Shown: one piece after another, positions 15,781 to 24,129 of the stretch
How positions within the stretch are numbered: the stretch's first letter is position 1
How the letters are laid out: each line of letters opens with the position of its first letter
Assembly (NCBI GenBank): GCA_040879025.1
Contig: JBBDLF010000028.1
Coordinates: 1 to 64,000 of the forward strand
Length of the DNA: 64,000 nucleotides
Origin: JBBDLF01 sp040879025
Lineage (GTDB): Bacteria > Pseudomonadota > Gammaproteobacteria > Pseudomonadales > Pseudohongiellaceae
Direction: 5' to 3'
The notes under the pieces: model-generated
Database searches by the model: none
What the model saw: only the letters and a program-made list of their open reading frames with translations
What the model was told of the DNA's origin: nothing
Program-made: the position numbers and the translations under genes

Positions 15781-18207
15781 TCAGGGCAGTCCATAAATGA
15801 TTTGCACACCGGCGCTGGTGATCAGTTTGTAATCTGTTATGCCGTCGCCGTTGATTTCGGTTTCCAGCAACGCATTACCGTTCTCGTCGGCGAAATCACC
15901 CAGATAGGTGGACTCGGCCTCGGTTAACGGCGTGACGAAGTAATCCGGCCGGAAATTGGCGCCGCCTATGGTGAGGATGCCGGTGTAGCGGTCGGTGCTG
16001 ACGTCGAAACCGAACTCCGCGACAGAATCATAAAAAGTGTCGCTGGTGACAAAGGGCAGCACATCTTGCGTGGTGCCGTCGGGATATTGCACTTGCCAGG
16101 CGTAGTCGGGGCTGGTGGGGTCGTCGCCTTCCGGTGGAACGAATACGGTCTCACCGGTGCCTCCGGTACCCGGCGTGGTTTCGGTGAAGCTGAAGGTGCC
16201 CGAGAACTCAAATTCGCCGTTGTCCAGGCGTACGCGGCCGCTGGGTTCCACACGCACGTCGATTTCGCTGTCGGCGAGGACCGCGCCGCCCGCGAAGCTG
16301 ACGATGTCGTAGGGGGCGGGTACAACCACCACACCCACACCGTCGGTGACACCCAGCGCGGAACCATCGGGGAGCACGGTGATGCCGTCAGGAACGCTGG
16401 CCGGCACCAGAATGACGCGGGAGACAAAAGCCGCGATGTCGCCCACGTTGACTTGCCCGGTGGTGCTGTCTACCTCGGCATCCGCGCCGCCAACCACCTG
16501 GCTCAATATCGAGCCGCCGGTGTTTGTGCCCAGCAGTGTGGCAATGGACACGCCGTCGGGGTTGGGGAACTGCGCCAGCAACTCGGCCAGTTCGGCGGCG
16601 TCGCTGCTGCTGAGGCCGGCGTTCTCCAGCGCCGTGCTGCTGGTGGTGATATCCAGCGGCAGACTGGAGTCGAGATTGATGCTCACCATGTCAAGCACAC
16701 GGCCCAACAGCGTGGGATTGTCCGCCAGCAGGGCTTGCGTGGTTTCGCTGTCGACGAATTCGACGGTTTGACCTATGGCGTCACCGATGTTGGCCAACTG
16801 CCGTTCCAGGGTGGTTTCCGACAGTGTGCGGGCATTGACCGCCATGGGCAGGCTGACAACAACACCTGGCACCCCGAGCGCGGAATTGACCATGTCGGTT
16901 ACCGCCTGCATGATGGCGGCGGCATCGGCTTCCGGGGTGTCGGCGGAGATGGCGGCGACCACGGAGGCCAGCAGGGTTTCCACCTGTAGCTGAGTATCCG
17001 CGACATTGGCCTCGTTAACGGGTTGGTTGGTGATGGCCTCCAACAGGGTTGCGATGCCGGCGATAGTATCGACCACCGCGTCGGCATCCAGCGTTGCACC
17101 GGCCTGGGTTGCTTCGCCGATCAGCGTCAGTGCGTTGCCGAGCGTGGTAATAACGGTGAGACCCGAATCCACGGAAGCGGAACCGGAGCTGATGAGGTCC
17201 GCGGTCTCGTCGGCGAGGGCCGCCGCGTCGTCCAACGCCGTCTCGATGGCCAGGATGGTTTCCTCGGTCACCGGCTCGTCGGGATCTATCTCAATGTCGT
17301 TGATGGCGCTGTTCACTTCCGTCAGGCTGGTACCGCCGCCACCGCCACCGCCGCCGCCACTGGGTGGTGTGTGGACGGCGCAGGCTGTGTCGAAGGGTGT
17401 CGGGGCAGCAGCCTGGGGGCCGGCCGCGCCGGCGAATTCGAGTTGACCTTGCAGGCCGTAGGCCCCGCTGTATGAGCCGGCGAGGCTGCCGCCGTTGATC
17501 TGGAAGGGGCTGCCATCGGTGCAGGGGAATGGACTCAGCGAGACTGCGTTGCGGCCGAAACGGATGTTCGCCGGGCCCCCTGTCTGTATGAGAAATACGC
17601 CATAGGTGAAATTGCCGGAGGCCGCGTTGTCGATAGTGGCGACGATATCGCCCAGGAGGCCGCCTTCGTCCGCAATCAGGGCCAGTTGGTTAGCGGCATT
17701 GAAGCTGACGGAAGCGCCGGTGAACGAGGCCAGGTTGTTGTTGACGATGGCTGATACCTCGAATGATCCATCGCCGCTTCGGCCCAGCACGGTGACTGAC
17801 TGGTTGGCCGCTACGGAGCCGTCGAGTACGCCGCCGGTGAAACTCATGGTGATTGCGGGGATGGAGATTTCCAGCCGTCGGTCGGAGTTGTCATCGTCGA
17901 TGGTAAAGCCGCCGCGGAACGTGTAATCGCCGTCAACAACGTCCTGATGTTGCAGAGTGAACGAGAAGGTGGGGAAGTCGAGGTCGCCGGAAGTGGGGAT
18001 ACCGGTAACATCATCAATGATGCCATTGGCTGCGATGCCGTAGGTGTTGGGGCCAAAATCGCCGCCGGGGTTTTCCACAATAACTTCATCGTCGGCTACA
18101 CTCAGGTCGCCCGCGTGGGCGGACACGCCAAGTGCCAGAACGGATCCTGCGACCAGCGTTCGCAACAGATAAGTGTGGTTACGTTGGAGGCGGCGAAAAT
18201 CGGTCAT
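15781..18207 (-). CDS. Large secreted protein of unknown function
   Basis: This 808-residue protein has a clear Sec signal peptide (to about residue 32, VSAHA) and AGGGA spaced 8 bases before the ATG. The N-terminal 300 residues look beta-rich. A poly-Gly linker of nine glycines follows near residue 290, then an Ala/Thr/Asp-rich, largely helical middle part, and a beta-rich C-terminal third. No cysteine-rich, catalytic or anchoring motif stands out and I recognise no family. It ends 16 bases before the wecA start on the same strand, so the two may be cotranscribed. A surface or extracellular role is likely from the signal peptide only. Confidence 0.7.
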   Translation of the reverse strand: MTDFRRLQRNHTYLLRTLVAGSVLALGVSAHAGDLSVADDEVIVENPGGDFGPNTYGIAANGIIDDVTGIPTSGDLDFPTFSFTLQHQDVVDGDYTFRGGFTIDDDNSDRRLEISIPAITMSFTGGVLDGSVAANQSVTVLGRSGDGSFEVSAIVNNNLASFTGASVSFNAANQLALIADEGGLLGDIVATIDNAASGNFTYGVFLIQTGGPANIRFGRNAVSLSPFPCTDGSPFQINGGSLAGSYSGAYGLQGQLEFAGAAGPQAAAPTPFDTACAVHTPPSGGGGGGGGGTSLTEVNSAINDIEIDPDEPVTEETILAIETALDDAAALADETADLISSGSASVDSGLTVITTLGNALTLIGEATQAGATLDADAVVDTIAGIATLLEAITNQPVNEANVADTQLQVETLLASVVAAISADTPEADAAAIMQAVTDMVNSALGVPGVVVSLPMAVNARTLSETTLERQLANIGDAIGQTVEFVDSETTQALLADNPTLLGRVLDMVSINLDSSLPLDITTSSTALENAGLSSSDAAELAELLAQFPNPDGVSIATLLGTNTGGSILSQVVGGADAEVDSTTGQVNVGDIAAFVSRVILVPASVPDGITVLPDGSALGVTDGVGVVVVPAPYDIVSFAGGAVLADSEIDVRVEPSGRVRLDNGEFEFSGTFSFTETTPGTGGTGETVFVPPEGDDPTSPDYAWQVQYPDGTTQDVLPFVTSDTFYDSVAEFGFDVSTDRYTGILTIGGANFRPDYFVTPLTEAESTYLGDFADENGNALLETEINGDGITDYKLITSAGVQIIYGLP

Positions 18208-18519
18208 TGTGTGGATCCCTCTTGGTTCCTGGTCCGGAGAATTCGGGTTGCATGGGACACGTTCGACAGGCCGGGTCGGTGTTCCTGGACACGTCCTGCT
18301 GCGGAAAGTGGCTGGTATTGGTTCGTTTTTTGTATTCAGTACAGGCGCTTATAGAACTGAGAGCGAAGGGTAATCTAACATAGTTTGTGGTGGGGCTGAA
18401 TCTTTTTTTCGGGGGTTTTTCGGAGGGGTTGCAGGGACTTTTCAGGGGTTTTGCAGGGATTCTCTCGAGGCTTGCGTAGAGATGTCCGTGGGCTTTCTCT
18501 AGGATTTCCCGGGGGGTGT
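18208..18519. other. Intergenic region with imperfect G/T-rich direct repeats
   Basis: There are 312 bases between two minus-strand genes. The right part contains imperfect direct repeats of GGGGTT(TT)GCAGGGA at 18425-18437 and 18445-18459, and runs of T and G near 18400-18425. I see no clear terminator or gene. The promoter of the 808-residue protein should lie at the left end. Confidence 0.3.
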
Positions 18520-19647
18520 CTAGAAGCGGAAGCCCAGCTGCAGGCCTGCAAATCCGTAGGGGTTGTCTGAAAATGAACCACTTAACGGGTTGTTATAGTG
18601 GGGCAGAATGCCGAGGAACTGGTTTGAGTAGAGGTTGCCGGTAAGGCTGATGTGCGTGTGGGGTGTGAGCCACCAGGAAGCGCGGGCGGTGAGGGTGTGG
18701 TTGCTGTCTTCGGGGGAAGCCCGCGATCGCAGGAAGCCCGGCAGTTGCACCGGCGGGGTGGTGGGTGTGGCGGTAAAGTGGTTGTCGTGGCGCTTGATGA
18801 ACTCGTAACTCAGGCTGATCGGCAGACGCGGGCGGAGCTGCCAGTTCAGGCTGGCGCCGGCGCGGAAGAAACTTTCGTCCAGACGGAAGCTTTGTTCAAA
18901 ATAACTGGCGACGGGTTGAGCGGTCAGGTCGGAGGTGGTGGCCGAGGTGGCTTCGCTGTCGGAATACCCGCCCCAGAAGGTGGCCACCATGGCATTGGTC
19001 AGTGGGAGGCTGAGCAGCAGTTTGGCTGTCCAGCCTTTGTCTTCCAGTTGGGTGACGCTGAAGGTTTGGGGGTCGCGGAAGCGAATGGTGAGGTTGGGGA
19101 AATAGAGTTCGCTGATGACCACGCCGAAATCGTCGGATTCGGCGTCGAAACCACTCAGTTGCAGTGTGGCGGTGCGGCGGTGGTTATTACCGTTGAGAAG
19201 ACGGCCTTGGTAGATGGTCCACTTGATGCCGTATTCCTGGCGGGTGGTGCTGAGGGCATCATCCAGGTCTTCGATTTGAGCCGAGCTGATCTCGCCGAGT
19301 TGCACGGTGAGGTCGTGTTGCTGGCGCTGGTAGAAGAGGGTGAGCCAGGAGGTCAGGCCGTACTGAAGCTCGAACCGTGTGCCGGTAAGGTCGCCGGTGT
19401 CGCCGGTGAGGTTGTCGTTGCTCTTGAGCAGGTCTTCGCGAACGTCGAGAAAGTCCAGGGTGTCGTTGATCAGCAGGCCCGCGAGGCTGAGTTCAACTTC
19501 GTTGCGGCCGAGGGTGTAGGCGGCATCGTTGCCGGAAGATATCCAGCCCAGGGGCTGATCGGCATGGGTTCTCGGGGCGATCAGGGCGGCCAGCAGACTG
19601 GTGGCGCTGATGGCGACGATGTGCGTTAGGGGTATGCGGTTGGCCAT
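18520..19647 (-). CDS. Outer-membrane beta-barrel protein of unknown function
   Basis: This 375-residue protein starts at ATG 19647, which gives a signal peptide ending ...PRTHA. The frame is open for 136 more codons upstream, but that part is translated repeat DNA (see 19743-20026) and would not give a leader. The mature protein is full of alternating amphipathic strands with aromatic residues at strand ends and ends in GLQLGFRF, a C-terminal Phe signature for BAM insertion. The ligand is unknown. It is divergent from smc and shares its repeat-filled upstream region. Confidence 0.7.
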   Translation of the reverse strand: MANRIPLTHIVAISATSLLAALIAPRTHADQPLGWISSGNDAAYTLGRNEVELSLAGLLINDTLDFLDVREDLLKSNDNLTGDTGDLTGTRFELQYGLTSWLTLFYQRQQHDLTVQLGEISSAQIEDLDDALSTTRQEYGIKWTIYQGRLLNGNNHRRTATLQLSGFDAESDDFGVVISELYFPNLTIRFRDPQTFSVTQLEDKGWTAKLLLSLPLTNAMVATFWGGYSDSEATSATTSDLTAQPVASYFEQSFRLDESFFRAGASLNWQLRPRLPISLSYEFIKRHDNHFTATPTTPPVQLPGFLRSRASPEDSNHTLTARASWWLTPHTHISLTGNLYSNQFLGILPHYNNPLSGSFSDNPYGFAGLQLGFRF

Positions 19648-19742
19648 CGGTTTGGGTTCTGGGCTCTGGGCTCGTTTTGTGCCGGGCTCGGGGCGAGTAC
19701 GATACTCGACATGGTTTGTATCGGCAAGGGCACTGCAATCCT

Positions 19743-20026
19743 GGACACCCACAGATTTTCGATCGATCCATCTGGAATATGGGATGGAATCTGGTGGAAT
19801 CTGGGATGGAATCTGGGACACCCACAAAACGGTGAAATCTGGGACACCCACGAATTCGCGACCTGATCCGGCGACCTGATCCGGGACATCCACAAACGAA
19901 CTAATTCGGATCCAAACCCGGGGCACCCAGACATTCGGGGTTGTGGGTGTCCCAGATTCCTCTCCCAGATTCCTCCCATCCCAGATCCCACCTCCCGGAT
20001 TCCAGAAACAAATTTTGTGGGTGTCC
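19743..20026. repeat. GTGGGTGTCC repeat cluster A (4 reverse, 2 forward)
   Basis: GGACACCCAC-type cores lie at 19743, 19816, 19842 and 19884 (the last GGACATCCAC), and GTGGGTGTCC cores at 19943 and 20017. A degenerate GGGCACCCAG is at 19920. A tandem TGGRATGGAATCT-like motif (about 19772-19815) sits among them. The cluster fills the shared upstream region of the outer-membrane protein and smc, so it must contain or adjoin both promoters. Confidence 0.9.
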
Positions 20027-20191
20027 CGGATTTGGGGGCATTTTTTCGGTGTCATTGGCTCCTTAAATCAGCTAAACTTTCACGCAAAATAACCGGGGCC
20101 GCTGGCACTTTTTTACGTTGAAGCACAAACGCCGCGCCTGTTTCCGCACAGCCGCGTTCCAGCCCTTTTATTGCAGTTATCGAGCCATCCC

Positions 20192-23100
20192 ATGCGTTTG
20201 AAAAGTATCAAGTTAGCTGGTTTTAAAACCTTCGTTGACCCCACCACAGTAACCTTCCCCTCGAATCTCTGCGCGGTCGTTGGTCCCAATGGCTGCGGCA
20301 AGTCCAACATCATCGACGCGGTACGCTGGGTGATGGGAGAAAGTTCGGCTAAGAATCTGCGCGGCGAGCACATGACCGACGTGATTTTCAATGGCTCGGG
20401 CGGACGCAAGCCGGTGGGCCAGGCATCAATAGAACTGATTTTCGACAACAGCGACCACCGCATCACCGGCGAATATGCCGGCTTCGCCGAAATCGCCATC
20501 CGCCGCAAGGTTTCACGCGATGGCCAGTCAGATTATTTTCTGAACGGTACCAAATGTCGGCGCCGCGACATCACCGACATCCTTCTGGGCACGGGCCTCG
20601 GCGCCCGCAGCTACTCGATTATCGAGCAGGGCATGATCTCGCGCTTGATCGAATCCAAGCCCGAAGAATTGCGCGTGTTCATCGAGGAGGCGGCTGGCAT
20701 TTCCAAGTACAAGGAGCGCCGCAAGGAAACTGAAAGTCGTATTAAGCGTACTCGCGAAAACCTCGAGCGTCTCACCGACATCCGCGATGAACTGGAGCGC
20801 CAGTTGCAGCACCTGCAACGCCAGTCGGTGGCTGCGGAAAAATATGGCGAATTCAAGCAGCAGGAACGCGAAACCCAGGCGCGATTGAACGCTTTGCGTT
20901 GGCGCGCCCTGGACGAAGAGTTGAAGGAAGTGCAGGTTGTAATCCGCGAGTTGGAGCTGAAAATCGAGGCGGCCAGTACTGAGCATCGCTCCATTGATAC
21001 CCGCATTGAGAAGCATCTCACCGATGGCACGGAATTGCAGGATGCCTATGGCGAGGTGCAGGCGCGCTTTTACAGTTTGGGCAATGACATTGCGCGGTTG
21101 GAACAGTCTATCGAACATCACATTGAGCGCGTGGATCAATTAAAGATGGACCTGCGTGAAACCGAAGAGGATTGGGAGCAAACCCGGGAAGAAATGGATG
21201 TGGATCTGCAGCAGGTTATTCGCCTGGAAACGGAACTTGCTGCGATCGATCCGCGTCTGGTCGAGGCTAATGAAGCGGTCGAAACCACAACATCCGCGTT
21301 AGAGCTTGCCGAGGAGCGGATGCACGCATGGCAGCAGGAGTGGGACGAATTTAATCAGCGCGCTGAGGAACCGCGGCAGGTTGCCGAGGTGGAACAGTCG
21401 CGAATTCAACAGCTTGAGAAAATTGTTGAACGTGGTCTGGAACGCAAATCTCGGCTGGAATCAGAGCGCGAAAGTTTGGGCGAGAACGCCGGGGATGCCG
21501 AGACGGAGAAGCTTGCGTTGGAGATTGCGACGGTGGAACGATCACTGGAAGAGTTGCAATCACAACTGAATAAATTGACCGATGAAATTGAGGATCGGCG
21601 CTCAGCGGCACAAGTTTGTAGCGAGGCGCTGGATGAAGCGCGCAGCAACCTGCAGACGGCGCGCGGTAAACATTCTTCCCTGGAGGCGCTGCAGCAGGCC
21701 GCCTTGGGAATGGATAATGAGGCGCTGAATACGTGGATGACAGCGAAAGGTTTGACGAATCGTAGCCGGTTGGGCGAGAGCATTCGCGTGGAAAGCGACT
21801 GGGAAGCCGCGGTTGAAGCGGTACTCGGCGATACGCTACAGGCGGTTTGTGTGGATGGCTTGAACGGCGTGGCCGACCTGCTCGCTGATTTGCCGGACGG
21901 GTCGGTCGGGCTGGTGGATGTTTCCGGTGTTGCTGAGTCTGGTGCTGAGCCTGGGACACCCACAAATTTTTCAGGGTCTGAATCTGGGACACCCACAGAT
22001 TTCTCGAATTCCGGGACATCCACGAATTTGTCGCCGCTGGTCGGCAAAATTTCCGCCGGGTGGGATGCCGGGGCGTTGTTCGCCGGTATCTATGTGGCAG
22101 AGGATTTAGGCTCGGCGCTGGCTACTCGCGGCGACTTGGCGGCGGGTGAGTCGGTTGTGACGCGGCAAGGCGTCTGGCTGGGGTCGAATTGGGTACGGGT
22201 TCGAAAGGGTGCGGATGCGGCCGCCGGTATGCTGGAACGCAAAGGTATTATATCTAAATTAAATAATATTATCAATGAATTAGAATCTAAAGTTGAAGTA
22301 TTAGTTGGAGATCAGGCGGACATCCGTAGGGCATTGGCTGACTTCGAAGCGCGGCGCCAGGACGTACAGCAACAGCTCAGCGCGAGCAATCGTCAATTTA
22401 GCGAGATGAAGTCTGAGTTGAGCGCGCATGTGGCAAAGGGTGAACAGGCGGCGCTGCGTCGTGACCGCGTGAGTCATGAGTTGGAAGAACTGGATCGGCA
22501 GTTGTCGGTGGAGGAAGAGAATATTGCGGCGTCGCGAGCGCGGTTGCAGACGGCGCTGGACAGCATGGAGCAGGATGTTTCTCGTAAAGAGGAACTGAAT
22601 CAGCAGCGCGTGGCGCGGCGAGGCGAGTTGGAAAGCGCCCGAGGTGAGGCGCGGTCGGCGAAGGACTCCGCGCATGAACTGGCGCTGGGACAACAGTCGG
22701 TGCAAGCCCAACTGAAGTCCACCCGCGAAACCATGGACCGCATGGCCAGCCAGGTACAGCGGTCGCGGGAACGAATTGAATCGCTGACCAAACAGATTGA
22801 AAGCGGTGACGAGCCGCTGGCGCGCATGCGTGGTGAACTGGAAGAGCTGTTGGAAAAAAGGTTGGATGTGGAGAAGGATCTGGCTGAGGCCAAGGCCCGG
22901 GTTGACGAGAACGAGCATTCAATTCGTGTATTGGAGCATGACAGGGCGCAGGTGGAGCAGAGTCTTTCCGACGTGAAGGAGGACCATATGCAGCGGCGCC
23001 TGAAGGTCGAAGGCTCATCGGTGAAGCGTGCGGGATTGCTGGAGCAGCTGCAAGAAGCCGGGTTTGACGTGGAAACCGTATTGAGGGAGATTCCCGAGGA

Positions 23101-23773
23101 GTATACGGATACAGTCTGTGAGGAAGAGCTAGTCAAGATTGGTAATCGGATTCAGCGGTTGGGGCCGATTAACCTGGCGGCGATTGATGAATACAAACAG
23201 CAGTCGGAACGGAAGATTTATCTGGATCAGCAGAATGAGGATCTGGAGAAGGCTTTGGCAACGCTGGAGAACGCGATTCGCAAGATCGACAAAGAGACGC
23301 GGGCGCGGTTTAAGGAAACGTTCGATCAAATTAATCAGGGTTTGCAGAAGCTGTTTCCGCGAGTTTTTGGCGGGGGACACGCGTATCTGGACATGACGGG
23401 CGAAGACCTGCTGGATACCGGCGTTGCAATTATGGCGCGGCCACCGGGCAAGCGGAACAGTACCATCCACCTGTTGTCTGGTGGTGAGAAGGCGATGACG
23501 GCGATCGCGTTGGTCTTCTCCATCTTCCAGTTGAACCCGTCTCCGTTTTGTATGCTCGACGAGGTGGACGCCCCCTTGGATGATGCCAACGTTGGCCGCT
23601 ATGTCAACCTGGTAAAGGAAATGGCGGAAACCGTTCAGTTCGTCTTCATCACCCATAACAAGCTCACCATGGAATCTGCCCACCAGCTGTTGGGCGTCAC
23701 CATGCACGAACCCGGCGTCTCCCGCATCGTGGCGGTAGACGTGGACGAGGCGGTCGAACTGGCTGCGATGTAG
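20192..23773 (+). CDS. smc: Chromosome segregation protein SMC
   Basis: This 1193-residue SMC ATPase compacts and helps separate the chromosome together with ScpA/ScpB. I use ATG 20192 (MRLKSIKLAGFKTFVDPT, the family N-terminus) and not TTG 20171. Walker A GPNGCGKSN is at residues 31-39; two long coiled coils flank a hinge near residues 510-680; the signature LLSGGEKAMTAIAL is near 1093 and Walker B FCMLDEVDAPLDDANV near 1120. The hinge coding region contains three in-frame copies of the dispersed repeat (residues about 588-611), and a 72-base AT-rich patch codes residues about 684-707. zipA and ligA follow, the usual gammaproteobacterial order. Confidence 0.95.
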   Translation: MRLKSIKLAGFKTFVDPTTVTFPSNLCAVVGPNGCGKSNIIDAVRWVMGESSAKNLRGEHMTDVIFNGSGGRKPVGQASIELIFDNSDHRITGEYAGFAEIAIRRKVSRDGQSDYFLNGTKCRRRDITDILLGTGLGARSYSIIEQGMISRLIESKPEELRVFIEEAAGISKYKERRKETESRIKRTRENLERLTDIRDELERQLQHLQRQSVAAEKYGEFKQQERETQARLNALRWRALDEELKEVQVVIRELELKIEAASTEHRSIDTRIEKHLTDGTELQDAYGEVQARFYSLGNDIARLEQSIEHHIERVDQLKMDLRETEEDWEQTREEMDVDLQQVIRLETELAAIDPRLVEANEAVETTTSALELAEERMHAWQQEWDEFNQRAEEPRQVAEVEQSRIQQLEKIVERGLERKSRLESERESLGENAGDAETEKLALEIATVERSLEELQSQLNKLTDEIEDRRSAAQVCSEALDEARSNLQTARGKHSSLEALQQAALGMDNEALNTWMTAKGLTNRSRLGESIRVESDWEAAVEAVLGDTLQAVCVDGLNGVADLLADLPDGSVGLVDVSGVAESGAEPGTPTNFSGSESGTPTDFSNSGTSTNLSPLVGKISAGWDAGALFAGIYVAEDLGSALATRGDLAAGESVVTRQGVWLGSNWVRVRKGADAAAGMLERKGIISKLNNIINELESKVEVLVGDQADIRRALADFEARRQDVQQQLSASNRQFSEMKSELSAHVAKGEQAALRRDRVSHELEELDRQLSVEEENIAASRARLQTALDSMEQDVSRKEELNQQRVARRGELESARGEARSAKDSAHELALGQQSVQAQLKSTRETMDRMASQVQRSRERIESLTKQIESGDEPLARMRGELEELLEKRLDVEKDLAEAKARVDENEHSIRVLEHDRAQVEQSLSDVKEDHMQRRLKVEGSSVKRAGLLEQLQEAGFDVETVLREIPEEYTDTVCEEELVKIGNRIQRLGPINLAAIDEYKQQSERKIYLDQQNEDLEKALATLENAIRKIDKETRARFKETFDQINQGLQKLFPRVFGGGHAYLDMTGEDLLDTGVAIMARPPGKRNSTIHLLSGGEKAMTAIALVFSIFQLNPSPFCMLDEVDAPLDDANVGRYVNLVKEMAETVQFVFITHNKLTMESAHQLLGVTMHEPGVSRIVAVDVDEAVELAAM
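21954..22023 (-). repeat. GTGGGTGTCC repeat cluster B, three copies inside smc
   Basis: Cores GGACACCCAC at 21954 and 21987 and GGACATCCAC at 22014 run in the same orientation at 27-33 base spacing, all in the same reading frame. They encode SGTPTDF-like peptides repeated three times (GTPTNFSG, GTPTDFSN, GTSTNLSP). No stop is created, so the hinge simply gains a Gly/Ser/Thr-rich loop. Confidence 0.9.
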
Positions 23774-24129
23774 CTCTGTTCCCTGGACACAAGTTTAAAC
23801 CTGGGACACCCACAGACTCAGATTCAGGTCTGGCACATCGGCAAGTCTGGGACACCCACAAACCCAGCAGCCCGATTTTCCGCTATAAGCGGGCTTCAAG
23901 GTCTGATTCTGGTGATTCTGGGACATCCACCGTCTAAGTTGGGACACCCATGAAATGTGATGGAATTTGTGGGTGTCCAGGATTTTGGAAATTTGTGGGT
24001 GTCCAGGAAATGTTTTTTCTTGCAAAAACTAAAGAAATGCCCCTAACCGCAAGATAACCTTGGTAATTTCCGAAAATCGAAACGGGTATTTTGGTCGTTT
24101 GAAAATTACGAAATGAGAAATAATTAGAT
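23774..24129. repeat. GTGGGTGTCC repeat cluster C between smc and zipA
   Basis: Reverse cores lie at 23804, 23850, 23921 (GGACATCCAC) and 23942 (GGACACCCAT). Forward cores lie at 23969 and 23995, each within AATTTGTGGGTGTCCAGGA. A partial GGACACAAG is at 23784. The remaining bases up to the zipA ATG at 24130 are AT-rich and show no gene; a zipA promoter there is possible. Confidence 0.9.

Noticed and set aside
18375..18581. Minus-strand frame with Pro/Lys/Arg repeats before the outer-membrane protein's neighbour
   Set aside because: Low-complexity translation of G/T-rich DNA that overlaps the end of a real gene; no start signal.
19648..20055. N-terminal 136-codon extension of the outer-membrane barrel protein
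   Set aside because: It is translated repeat DNA (WVSQ, GTPT, DTHK words) and would bury the signal peptide.
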